Assembly (NCBI RefSeq): GCF_007990775.1
Contig: NZ_BJXB01000017.1
Span: 1-64,000, forward strand
Direction: 5' to 3'
From: Deinococcus cellulosilyticus NBRC 106333 = KACC 11606
GTDB lineage: Bacteria; Deinococcota; Deinococci; Deinococcales; Deinococcaceae
DNA: 64,000 bases
Of this stretch, positions 43,797-51,921 are shown piece after piece (position 1 is the first letter of the stretch; each line of letters starts with the position of its first letter). The notes under the pieces are model-generated. The model did not search any database, was not told the DNA's origin, and saw only the letters and a list, made by a program, of their open reading frames with translations. The position numbers and the translations under genes are program-made.

Positions 43797-44585
43797 TTAA
43801 CTTCCCTGTTGCAACACTGTATAGTTGCCATGCACCTGATAGCCCAGGCTGCGGTACAGGGCATTGGCAGCATCATTGTCGGGGTCTGCAAAAAGAATCA
43901 CCTTTTTGCGTTTCTCCTGCAAAATGAAGGCACTCAGCGAGGCCATCAGCCGCCTTCCAAAACCCTTGCCCCTGGATTCTGGAGGCACATACACGAAACT
44001 GACACTCTGATAGTGCAGGGTCCAGCGGTTCACCGCAGCCACTGCAGCACACTTCTGGCGGTGCTCCAGAATGTAGAACTCCCGGTAGGTGGCATACAGC
44101 ATCCTCAGGGCCTCGGTGTGGGTGAGGGTCCGGCCCCGGGTTTCCTCATTGAAATGCACCAGCCAGCCTGCCGCCTCATGGTCGTCTGGACGGAGCCTGC
44201 GAAACTCGCGGTCGACTTTCAGGTCCTGTGCTTCAAGGGTGTAGATCAGGCTGGTGCGTGGATTGTATCCCAGATCTGGAAACGCTTCCACGATCCCCTG
44301 GATGGACTTTTCAGGGCCTTCAATCAACACGGCCTCCCCGAGGAGGTCTGACGATATATATGCACAGCTTTCCAGAACCGAGACCATCAACTGGCGATGG
44401 TGGGGCTCCCACAGCACCACCCCCTGGTTGTGGGGCAGCCTGTAGGCTTCAATCTCACGGTTGCGGGCACAGGCCCAGATCAGTTTGTGGTTCAGCACCT
44501 CTTCCTGGTACAGCAGGTTTAAAGCTTCCTGATGGTCGATCCAGGTCAGGCCAGAGAAGGAGGAGGAATGGGTGGGTTGAGACAT
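43797..44585 (-). CDS. GNAT-family N-acetyltransferase
   Basis: The 262-residue protein has a C-terminal GNAT domain with the acetyl-CoA loop PPESRGKGFGRRLMASLSAF (about 195-215) and the ending DPDNDAANALYRSLGYQ. The N-terminal half (about 120 residues) is a second, degenerate domain, as in FR47/GCN5 tandem acetyltransferases. The substrate is unknown. I chose the ATG at 44585 with AGGTG upstream; a GTG at 44591 is possible. It lies 42 bp after the histidine kinase. Confidence 0.82.
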   Translation of the reverse strand: MSQPTHSSSFSGLTWIDHQEALNLLYQEEVLNHKLIWACARNREIEAYRLPHNQGVVLWEPHHRQLMVSVLESCAYISSDLLGEAVLIEGPEKSIQGIVEAFPDLGYNPRTSLIYTLEAQDLKVDREFRRLRPDDHEAAGWLVHFNEETRGRTLTHTEALRMLYATYREFYILEHRQKCAAVAAVNRWTLHYQSVSFVYVPPESRGKGFGRRLMASLSAFILQEKRKKVILFADPDNDAANALYRSLGYQVHGNYTVLQQGS

Positions 44586-44601
44586 GTACACCTGATTGAA
44601 A

Positions 44602-44620
44602 CACCCCCTTTCGGGGGGTG
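44602..44620 (-). terminator. Weak hairpin after the histidine kinase
   Basis: On the minus strand CACCCCC, a 5-nt loop, GGGGGTG, TTTC. The short T-run suggests partial termination before the acetyltransferase gene. Confidence 0.5.
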
Positions 44621-44627
44621 ATGGTCT

Positions 44628-45770
44628 TTAGGAGAGCACCTCGACATCATCGTCTTCGTGTTTTTCGAGCGGCAAGGTGAAATAGAAGCGGGCACCTTTG
44701 CCCCGTTCGGATTCCACCCAGATGCGGCCACCGTGTTGTTCGACGGCCAGACGACAGAAGGCGAGGCCCATGCCGGTGTCAAACCGGGAGTGCATGGTGA
44801 GGCGAGATTGTTCAAAAGCCGCAAACAGGTTGGGGATGTCCTGGGCAGGAATGCCTTCCCCATTGTCGCGCACTGCGAGTTCCAGCGCACTTGCCGATGA
44901 GCGAACCACCACTTCGATGAGACCACCGGTGCGGGTGTGCTTGACGGCATTGCTGATCAGGTTGGCAAAGATGCGCCTGAGGATGTCCCGGTCCACGGGG
45001 ACATGGTTGAAACGCCGGTCCACATTCACAGTGATGCGGCGTTCCTTGAGGGCAATCCCCACATCCAGCTTGGCCTGCTCAATCACCTGCTCCAGTTCAT
45101 TGGGGCGAATGTGCACCAGTGAGAGCACCATCTTTCCGGCCTGCATCTTGCGCACATCCAGCATGTTGGCGGCCAGATACAGCAGGTGCTGGGACTCTTC
45201 GCGGGCCAGTTCGATCATGTTCATCAGGTCCGGGGGAATCAGGCGTTCTCCATCGTCCTTGACGATTTCCAGCAGGCCCAGAATGGCGGTGATGGGATTT
45301 TTCAGGTCGTGGACCAGCATGTGCACCAGTTGATCACGGGTGCGCTCGTCCTTGACGTGGTTTTCCACTTTTTTCTGCAGTTCTTCCACATCGGTCTGGA
45401 ATTTTGACTCGCGGGTCACCCGGTCCAGCGAACGCTTGACGGCCTGGGCCAGGGTGGGAAGGCTGGTGTCTGGAGGAAGCACCACATCTGCTCCTCCTTC
45501 AAAACTGGCTTGCATTTGAGAAACCGGGACCACCGCAATCATGCGAGTGGAGCCCAGATCGGGTCTGCGGGACAGAATGGCCATCAGGTCAGGCAGAGAC
45601 AGGCTGGAACTGAAGCCTTCTCTGAGCACAATGGCACTGGGCACGCCCTGGTGGGTGAGTTGCAGCAATTCTTCGGGGGTGGCAGCCCCACGCACGGGCA
45701 CACCAAGCAGGCCCTGCAACTGGGGGGCATCTTGAGGAAACTGGCTTCCTAACAGCACACTACTATCCAC
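44628..45770 (-). CDS. Soluble sensor histidine kinase
   Basis: This 380-residue kinase lacks membrane segments. The N-terminal 115 residues look like a degenerate receiver-like domain (IAVVPVSQMQASFEGGADVVLPPDTSLPTLAQAVKRSL), followed by a short coiled coil (ESKFQTDVEELQKKVENHVKDERT). The HisKA box HDLKNP carries H154. N box NLISNAVKHT, G1 DNGEGIP and FDTGMGLAFCR complete the ATPase domain. No response regulator is adjacent. The start is GTG with GAGGTG before it. Confidence 0.88.
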   Translation of the reverse strand: MDSSVLLGSQFPQDAPQLQGLLGVPVRGAATPEELLQLTHQGVPSAIVLREGFSSSLSLPDLMAILSRRPDLGSTRMIAVVPVSQMQASFEGGADVVLPPDTSLPTLAQAVKRSLDRVTRESKFQTDVEELQKKVENHVKDERTRDQLVHMLVHDLKNPITAILGLLEIVKDDGERLIPPDLMNMIELAREESQHLLYLAANMLDVRKMQAGKMVLSLVHIRPNELEQVIEQAKLDVGIALKERRITVNVDRRFNHVPVDRDILRRIFANLISNAVKHTRTGGLIEVVVRSSASALELAVRDNGEGIPAQDIPNLFAAFEQSRLTMHSRFDTGMGLAFCRLAVEQHGGRIWVESERGKGARFYFTLPLEKHEDDDVEVLS

Positions 45771-46185
45771 TCACGCACCTCGGAAGAAAACGCGACACAA
45801 AAAATCCGGCACAGGTATCATTTTCAATCTAACACATTTCTTAACCCGGAAAGCCGCCGACACAGTCGGGTTCGGCAGGACTTTCCTGTACTGTGCTCAG
45901 AAATGGCTGGGATACCTGTACCTCCATTTTACTTCATTTGCCCCTTCATTTGTTTTTTGTCTGCACAGCCTGATCGTCTGACAGGAAGAAAAAACAACCT
46001 GTGGTTCATTTTCTGTTCCGATTGTCAGCTTTCACCACAAAGCCATTTCCACTTAAAGTTTCCCTGAAGAGACAGCCGTACAACTTTAATCTTGACAACA
46101 ATACTGTAAGGGGTAATTCTGCTAAACTTTGCTTAACAGGCGACACCACGCCCCAGCTCACACACAACCACGAAGGGGGTCTACG
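45771..46185. other. 415-bp divergent region, histidine kinase / clpC
   Basis: No gene is supported. The right part has TTGACA (46092-46097), 16 bp, TAATTC (46114-46119) as the best clpC promoter, about 67 nt before the start. No CIRCE or CtsR operator was seen. The left part holds the kinase leader. Confidence 0.5.
46092..46119 (+). promoter_or_regulatory. Candidate clpC promoter
   Basis: A consensus TTGACA -35 and a weaker TAATTC -10 at 16-bp spacing. The leader would be about 60 nt. Confidence 0.45.
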
Positions 46186-48414
46186 GTGAACAGGTACGAT
46201 GACCGAGCAAGACTGGTTTTCCATTACGCACGCGAAGAAGGCAACCGCTTGGGCCACGCTATGGTGGGTCCCGAGCACCTACTGCTCGGCCTGATGCGTG
46301 AAGGGGGCACCGCCTGTCAAATCCTGCAAGACTTCGGGTTCACCCTCGAAGGCTTACGGCGCAAGGTGGAAGAGATCATTGGACGCGGTGAAGGAAGTCG
46401 CCTGAACGACGCGCCCTCGATCACTCCCCGTGCCCGCAGGGTGATGGAGCTGGCTTCCGCAGAAGCCAAGGCCCTCGGGGCACAGGTCACAAGCACAGAG
46501 CACATCCTGCTGGGGATCATCCGTGAGGGTGATGGGGTCGCATACCGCATCCTGCAAGAGCAGGCGCGCGACGTCGACACCATCCGCTGGCGCATCATGG
46601 CCAGTGCAGACACCCGCAACAACCCCAAGCCCGTACACACGCCCTTTCTGGACGAGTACGGCCGTGACCTCACCAAACAGGCAACCGAAGGTAAGCTCGA
46701 TCCTGTGGTGGGCCGCAGCGAAGAAATTCGCCGTGTAACCCAGATTCTCTCCCGCAGAACCAAAAACAACCCCGTGTTGATTGGTGATCCGGGTGTCGGT
46801 AAAACCGCCATTGTTGAAGGCCTCGCTCTGGCCATCCACGAGAAGCGCGTTCCTGCAAACCTGCAAGGTGCAAGGGTGGTGTCCATTGACCTTTCGGGCG
46901 TGGTGGCAGGCACGAAATACCGTGGTGAGTTCGAGGAACGCCTCAGACAAATCATCGATGAACTGCGCAATGCCAAAGTCATTGCTTTCATCGACGAGCT
47001 GCACACCCTGGTGGGTGCCGGTGGCGCAGAAGGAACATTGGACGCAGCCAACATCCTCAAACCCGCCCTGTCTCGCGGCGAAATTCAGGTGATCGGTGCC
47101 ACCACCACTGGTGAGTACCACCGTTACATCGAAAAAGACGCCGCCCTTGAGCGCCGCTTTCAGCCCGTGATCGTTCTGGAACCCAACCCCGCAGAAACCT
47201 TAGAGATTCTGCGCGGCCTGCGTCCCCGTTACGAGGAGCACCACGGCGTGATCATTCCAGATTCCATTCTGGAACTGTCCGTCCGTATTGGTGAACGTTC
47301 CCTCCCCGGGCGCAACTTCCCCGACAAGGCCATCGACCTGATCGATGAGGCCGCCAGTCGGGTCCGCATCAACCTCAGCCTGGGGGTTCCGGTGGCAGAA
47401 GATGAAGCCGGAGAACCCGTGGTCACCCGCGAAGACCTCGAATCGGTGATCAACAGCATGGGTGGCGTTTACGTCGATGAACGCGAGTCCAGCACCCTGA
47501 CCACCCTGGAAGACAACCTGCGCGATCAGGTGTACGGTCAACCCGAAGCCATCAAAGCCCTTGCCAGCGCCCTGCGCCGCGCAAGACTCGGGCTCGGAGG
47601 CCGCACCCGCGTTGCTGCAAGCTTCCTGTTCGTCGGTCCCAGTGGGGTCGGCAAAACCCACCTCGCAAAAGCCCTCGCCCGTTCCCTCTTCGGCAGCGAA
47701 CGCAGCCTGATCCGCATTGACATGAGCGAATTCCAGGAGCCCCACAGCATCTCCAAGCTGATCGGTTCCCCTCCCGGATACGTTGGTCACGAACAGGGTG
47801 GTCGCCTCACCGAAGCGGTGCGCCGTCAGCCCTTCAGCGTGATCCTGCTCGACGAAATCGAGAAGGCCCACCCTGACATCTACAACACCTTCCTGCAGGT
47901 TCTGGACGATGGCCGTCTCACCGACGGTCTGGGTCGCACCGTCGACTTCAGACGCACCATCATCATCATGACCTCCAACACCGGCTTCAACACCGGCCCT
48001 GGCGTGGGCTTCAGCCCCGTCAAGGTGGAAGACACCCAGCCCCTGCGCCAGATCTTCACCCCCGAATTCCTGGACCGTCTCGATGATGTGATTCGCTTCA
48101 AGAGCCTCGGCGAGACCGAACTGGTTCTGGTGGCCCGTCAACTCCTCAGCGAAATGCAAGAAGAGCTCGCCACCCGCGACCTCAAGGTGCGCTTTGCAGA
48201 GACCGTGGCTCCCTGGCTGGTCGGCAAGCTGAAAGCCCGTTCCAGCAAGCACGCCCTGGGTTCCTCCCGTCAACTCCGCACCGTGGTGCGCGAAGAGATC
48301 GAAGATCCCCTTGCCCTGGAACTGCTCGAAGACGGCAGCGAACTGACCGTCACCGTCAAGGACAACCACCTGGCTTTTGATCGGGCCAGCATGGACTCCA
48401 AGATCCTGGCTTAA
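46186..48414 (+). CDS. clpC: ClpC-type AAA+ ATPase with a very short middle region
   Basis: This unfoldase of the ClpCP protease has 742 residues. The two Clp-N repeats occupy 1-150, AAA1 has Walker A GDPGVGKT (200-207) and Walker B VIAFIDE, and AAA2 has GPSGVGKT (484-491) and VILLDEIEKAH. The GVGF motif after SNTGFN is the likely ClpP-docking loop. The coiled-coil M domain with its UVR motif, normally between the AAA domains, is essentially missing: only about 55 residues separate the end of AAA1 and AAA2. The start is GTG after GAAGGGGG. Confidence 0.93.
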   Translation: MNRYDDRARLVFHYAREEGNRLGHAMVGPEHLLLGLMREGGTACQILQDFGFTLEGLRRKVEEIIGRGEGSRLNDAPSITPRARRVMELASAEAKALGAQVTSTEHILLGIIREGDGVAYRILQEQARDVDTIRWRIMASADTRNNPKPVHTPFLDEYGRDLTKQATEGKLDPVVGRSEEIRRVTQILSRRTKNNPVLIGDPGVGKTAIVEGLALAIHEKRVPANLQGARVVSIDLSGVVAGTKYRGEFEERLRQIIDELRNAKVIAFIDELHTLVGAGGAEGTLDAANILKPALSRGEIQVIGATTTGEYHRYIEKDAALERRFQPVIVLEPNPAETLEILRGLRPRYEEHHGVIIPDSILELSVRIGERSLPGRNFPDKAIDLIDEAASRVRINLSLGVPVAEDEAGEPVVTREDLESVINSMGGVYVDERESSTLTTLEDNLRDQVYGQPEAIKALASALRRARLGLGGRTRVAASFLFVGPSGVGKTHLAKALARSLFGSERSLIRIDMSEFQEPHSISKLIGSPPGYVGHEQGGRLTEAVRRQPFSVILLDEIEKAHPDIYNTFLQVLDDGRLTDGLGRTVDFRRTIIIMTSNTGFNTGPGVGFSPVKVEDTQPLRQIFTPEFLDRLDDVIRFKSLGETELVLVARQLLSEMQEELATRDLKVRFAETVAPWLVGKLKARSSKHALGSSRQLRTVVREEIEDPLALELLEDGSELTVTVKDNHLAFDRASMDSKILA

Positions 48415-48435
48415 GATCTAAGTTGTCAAGCGTTC

Positions 48436-48466
48436 TCCCTCTCGGTTTACCGGGAGGGATTTTTTT
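48436..48466 (+). terminator. Intrinsic terminator of clpC
   Basis: TCCCTCTCGG, TTTA, CCGGGAGGGA followed by TTTTTTT. One G-T pair is in the stem. Confidence 0.93.
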
Positions 48467-48539
48467 GATGCCGGAGTCACAGAAGGGCTGTGAACCATGT
48501 GCCTGTTTTGCAGTAAAAATGCCTTTAAAATGAATCAAC

Positions 48540-49250
48540 ATGCCAGATTCACACGCAGATTCCAGCTCCACAACGCCCACATCCACAACGCCCACATCGG
48601 GCGTTGTTTTTTTGACAGGTCCCAACGCAAGTGGGAAAGGCACCGTCGCCCAGAGGCTGCTCACTGAAGGGATGGTCAGGCATCATGTCTCCATGGGCCA
48701 GCTTCTGCGGGATGTGGCACAGGAAGCCAGCAACACACCCGACCAGAAGCAAGTTCTCGACTGTTTGCTGGGTTCACCTGATGCAACCAGTCATCTGGAG
48801 CACTGCCTGCGCAATAGACTCCTGATCCCTGATGCCTGGACAGAAGCACTCATTGAACTGTATTTGAAAAACCATCCAGAGCTTCACACCTCAGTGTGGT
48901 TGCTGGATGGTTATCCCAGAAGGTTAGAGGCAGCAAAACATCTGATGGCCCTTCTGGATGAGCTCAACATTCCTCTGCTGCATGTTTTGCATTTGCGGGT
49001 CCCCGAGGCTGAAGTTTTGCGGCGCTCCCTGCTCCGAAAACGCGAAGATGACAACAAGGAAACCATCCGCAGCCGCTACCGGATTTATGAGCAGGAGATC
49101 CTTCCAGTGGTTGAACATCTGGAAGCCCTTCTGGGAACCCATCAGGTGAGCCACATTGATGCCAGCACAGATACAGGACAGACAAACTCCAGGGAAATCA
49201 TTTACCAGCGGGTGAAATATACCCTGAGTTCTGCAGGGCTCACATCCTGA
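48540..49250 (+). CDS. Adenylate-kinase-like nucleotide kinase
   Basis: The 236-residue protein has a Thr/Ser/Pro N-terminal stretch of about 20 residues, then P-loop GPNASGKGT (about 29-37), HVSMGQLLRDVA (NMP-binding), LLDGYPRR (the DGFPR-type motif) and KREDDNKETIRSRYRIYEQE (arginine-rich short LID). It resembles adenylate kinases, but substitutions (DGYPR, SMGQLLR) suggest a divergent paralogue. The substrate is uncertain. TAAAAT (48526-48531) lies 8 nt before the ATG. Confidence 0.8.
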   Translation: MPDSHADSSSTTPTSTTPTSGVVFLTGPNASGKGTVAQRLLTEGMVRHHVSMGQLLRDVAQEASNTPDQKQVLDCLLGSPDATSHLEHCLRNRLLIPDAWTEALIELYLKNHPELHTSVWLLDGYPRRLEAAKHLMALLDELNIPLLHVLHLRVPEAEVLRRSLLRKREDDNKETIRSRYRIYEQEILPVVEHLEALLGTHQVSHIDASTDTGQTNSREIIYQRVKYTLSSAGLTS

Positions 49251-49261
49251 CCCACCTTTCA

Positions 49262-49278
49262 ATATGTTCACAACATAA
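49262..49278 (+). promoter_or_regulatory. RDRM-like palindrome upstream of radA
   Basis: TATGT, 5 bp, ACATAA within a 17-bp near-palindrome. This spacing and both half-sites match the known Deinococcus radiation/desiccation response motif (TTATGT-N5-ACATAA) except for the first base, while the central five bases differ. It ends 4 bp before the TACAAT -10 element at 49283. Confidence 0.5.
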
Positions 49279-49282
49279 CAGG

Positions 49283-49288
49283 TACAAT
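49283..49288 (+). promoter_or_regulatory. -10 element of radA
   Basis: TACAAT, 54 nt before the radA start and 7 nt before an ATG that opens a small leader reading frame. Confidence 0.5.
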
Positions 49289-49295
49289 GGTGAAG

Positions 49296-49349
49296 ATGAA
49301 TTGTCCTCTCCTCTATTGCACCCTGACCATGAGGTCCCCTCGTGGCTAA
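49296..49349 (+). CDS. Possible 17-residue leader peptide before radA
   Basis: The frame ATG AAT TGT ... GGC TAA begins 7 nt after TACAAT, the leaderless pattern seen elsewhere in this window. It ends 5 nt inside radA (whose GTG is at 49342), so its stop could couple translation to radA. The peptide has two cysteines. It may be chance. Confidence 0.3.
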   Translation: MNCPLLYCTLTMRSPRG

Positions 49350-50685
49350 GAAGAACCTGCCCACCTTTCAATGCAACAGTTGCGGGTACCAGTCACCCAA
49401 GCTGCTGGGCCGTTGTCCCAACTGTCAGGCCTGGGGCACCTTTGAAGAACTCGCTCCTGCTCCTTCTTTCTCTGCTGCAGGAGGTGCTTACGGAGGCATC
49501 CGGGGAGGCAAGATCACCCGACTCACCGAGGTCAGCCGCCGTGAAGAACCCCGCACCCCCACGGGCCTGAGTGAACTGGACCGGGTCCTGGGCGGAGGTC
49601 TGGTGGCAGGATCTGTCACCCTGATTGGTGGAGAACCCGGCATCGGGAAATCAACCTTGCTGTTGCAGGTTGCAGAATGCCTGTCTCAGGGAGGGCACAA
49701 CGTCATTTACGTGGCAGGAGAAGAGTCTCTGGAGCAGATTCGCCTTCGTGCAGACCGTCTGGGTGTCAAAGGGGATTTCATGATGACCCGGGACACCCGA
49801 GCAGACCACATTGGAAGCCTGCTGGATGAACACAAACCGAAGCTTTGCATTGTGGACTCCATCCAGACGGTGCAGGTCTCAGAAGATGGAACTCCAGGCA
49901 GCATTTCTCAGGTCCGCGAAGCCACTGCTGCCCTCACCCGTTATGCCAAAGAGACTGGAGCCAGTGTGGTGCTGGTGGGTCACGTCACCAAGGATGGCAC
50001 GGTGGCAGGTCCCAAAGTGATGGAACACATTGTGGATGCGACAGTGTTTCTGGAATCGGTGGGTCAGTTCCGTTTGCTGCGGAGTGTGAAAAACCGCTTT
50101 GGTCAGGCCGGAGAACTGGGGGTCTTTGAAATGCGCTCTGAGGGTCTGGTGGCAGTGGAAAATCCCAGTGCTGCCTTCCTTGCAGAACGCCCCATCGGTG
50201 CTCCTGGCAGTGTCATTGCCGCAACTGTGGATGGGCACCGCCCTTTGCTGCTGGAAGTGCAGGCCCTGGCCTCCAAAACCCCCTATCCCAATCCCAGGCG
50301 TGTGGTGGTGGGTTTAGACCCCAAACGCGTGGATGTGATCATTGCCGTGCTGGAGAAACGCTTCAACCTGACCCTCAGCGGCTTGGACATTTTCGTCAAT
50401 CTGGCTGGAGGCATCCGCATCAATGATCCAGGGCTGGATCTTGCTGTTGCCCTTGCCATTTACAGTGCAGTCGTCTCCAAAGCCGTCCCTGAAAAAGTCG
50501 CTGTTTTTGGTGAGGTGGGTCTGGCAGGAGAGGTCCGCACCGTGCAACAGGCCATTCGCCGGGCGGAGGAGGCAATCCGGGCAGGATACGATCAGCTTCT
50601 GTGCCCTGCAGGTGTGCAAGGCAGCATGTTTGCTGTGCGGGACATCCAGAGTGCCATGACCAGCCTGTGGAGCATCAGGTCCTGA
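49342..50685 (+). CDS. radA: DNA repair protein RadA
   Basis: RadA (Sms) is a RecA-like, DnaB-type helicase that drives branch migration in recombination. The N-terminal zinc finger has C11, C14, C25 and C28. Walker A is GEPGIGKST (97-105), and the RadA-specific KNRFG motif is at 250-254. The C-terminal Lon-like domain follows (ALASKTPYPNPRRVVVGLD). It has 447 residues and starts at GTG. The upstream RDRM-like site suggests DNA-damage control, and the downstream neighbour is the PIN-TRAM gene, as in Bacillus. Confidence 0.96.
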   Translation: MAKKNLPTFQCNSCGYQSPKLLGRCPNCQAWGTFEELAPAPSFSAAGGAYGGIRGGKITRLTEVSRREEPRTPTGLSELDRVLGGGLVAGSVTLIGGEPGIGKSTLLLQVAECLSQGGHNVIYVAGEESLEQIRLRADRLGVKGDFMMTRDTRADHIGSLLDEHKPKLCIVDSIQTVQVSEDGTPGSISQVREATAALTRYAKETGASVVLVGHVTKDGTVAGPKVMEHIVDATVFLESVGQFRLLRSVKNRFGQAGELGVFEMRSEGLVAVENPSAAFLAERPIGAPGSVIAATVDGHRPLLLEVQALASKTPYPNPRRVVVGLDPKRVDVIIAVLEKRFNLTLSGLDIFVNLAGGIRINDPGLDLAVALAIYSAVVSKAVPEKVAVFGEVGLAGEVRTVQQAIRRAEEAIRAGYDQLLCPAGVQGSMFAVRDIQSAMTSLWSIRS

Positions 50686-50807
50686 AACAGGACCTGAATC
50701 CCACCATCAGGGAACCCGAATGCCAGTCAGAAGATTTCAGAAAGTGCAATGAAGAAGCCTGTCTGACAGAAACGTGGAGCTCAACCTATTTTCAGAAAAT
50801 CTTTGGC

Positions 50808-50813
50808 TATAAT
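50808..50813 (+). promoter_or_regulatory. -10 element of the PIN-TRAM gene
   Basis: A consensus TATAAT, 11 nt before the start. No clear -35. The leader would be about 5 nt. Confidence 0.55.
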
Positions 50814-50824
50814 GAACGAGTAAA

Positions 50825-51868
50825 ATGAACTGGATACCCCAAATCATCCGCATCCTCATCATGCTTATCGGGGGATACCTCTCCTATCAATTGCTGGTGT
50901 GGTTCCCCATTCTGCAGGGAGGTCCTCAGGGATCTGTCACCAACATGGTGTATCTGGTGATTGCAGGTGTGCTCACTGGCTATGTGGTCTCGAAACGGGC
51001 AGAAGCTCCATTGTCTCGCTGGGTTGAACAGTGGATTGCCTCTCTGGTCAATCTGTCTCCCAAGAAAGTCATGGCCGCCACTGTGGGAACCATTCTCAGC
51101 CTGCTGCTGAGTGTTCTTCTCAACAACCTGCTTTCCAACGCCCCCTTTTACCACTGGGGCTTCAGCCTGCTGACCACCACCATTCTGGCCATCTTTTTCA
51201 TCTTTTTTTCCCTGAAGAACAGCGATTTCTTTGGCTCTTTCATCTCCCCTGCCAGCACCCCCAAGACCACCCGCATCCCCAACCCCAAAATTCTGGACAC
51301 CAATGTGATCATTGATGGGCGCATCATCGAGCTCCTGCAAAGCCAGTTTCTGGAAGGCACGCTGGTGGTTCCCTTGTTTGTCCTGAGGGAACTGCAGTTC
51401 CTGGCAGACCACGCCGATCCCAGCAAACGGGCCAGAGGCAAAAGAGGCCTGGAGGTGCTGGAACAGCTCCACAACATCACCACCCTCAAAGTGCTGGACT
51501 GGGACGACAGCAACATCAAAGCTGTGGATGACAAGCTGGTCCGACTGGCACAGGAACTCTCGGCCAAGTTGCTTTCCAATGACTTCAACCTGGGGAGGGT
51601 GGCCAAATTGCAGGATGTGGACGTGCTGAACCTCAATGCCCTCGCAACTGCCATCAAGGCCAGATACAACGCTGGAGACGTGATTCAGGTGAGCATCACC
51701 AAAGAAGGCCAGCAGGCCGGACAGGGAGTGGCTTACCTGGAAGATGGCACCATGGTGGTGGTGGAAGATGGAGCCGCCTACAAGGGCCAGATGAAAAATG
51801 TGGTGGTGCTGTCCAACATCCAGACCAACGTGGGCCGCATGATCTTTGCCAGAACAGAAACCAACTGA
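50825..51868 (+). CDS. Membrane PIN-TRAM domain protein (YacL-like)
   Basis: This 347-residue protein has four N-terminal membrane segments (about 6-24, 42-56, 83-104, 112-129). Next comes a PIN nuclease domain with ILDTNVIIDGRI (D158 and D164 area) and further acidic residues (DWDDSNIKAVDDKL, SNDFNL), and then a C-terminal TRAM domain (HAPGQGVAYLEDGTMVVVEDG-type). This is the YacL architecture next to radA in many Gram-positive genomes. Its RNA target is unknown. Confidence 0.9.
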   Translation: MNWIPQIIRILIMLIGGYLSYQLLVWFPILQGGPQGSVTNMVYLVIAGVLTGYVVSKRAEAPLSRWVEQWIASLVNLSPKKVMAATVGTILSLLLSVLLNNLLSNAPFYHWGFSLLTTTILAIFFIFFSLKNSDFFGSFISPASTPKTTRIPNPKILDTNVIIDGRIIELLQSQFLEGTLVVPLFVLRELQFLADHADPSKRARGKRGLEVLEQLHNITTLKVLDWDDSNIKAVDDKLVRLAQELSAKLLSNDFNLGRVAKLQDVDVLNLNALATAIKARYNAGDVIQVSITKEGQQAGQGVAYLEDGTMVVVEDGAAYKGQMKNVVVLSNIQTNVGRMIFARTETN

Positions 51869-51881
51869 AGCTCCAGAATAA

Positions 51882-51908
51882 AAGAACCGCCCGGAGGCGG
51901 TTCTTTTT
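51882..51908. terminator. Bidirectional terminator, PIN-TRAM gene / efflux operon
   Basis: AAGAACCGCC, CGGA, GGCGGTTCTT, then TTT. It lies between convergent genes. Confidence 0.88.
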
Positions 51909-51921
51909 GCATGTTCCAGCT

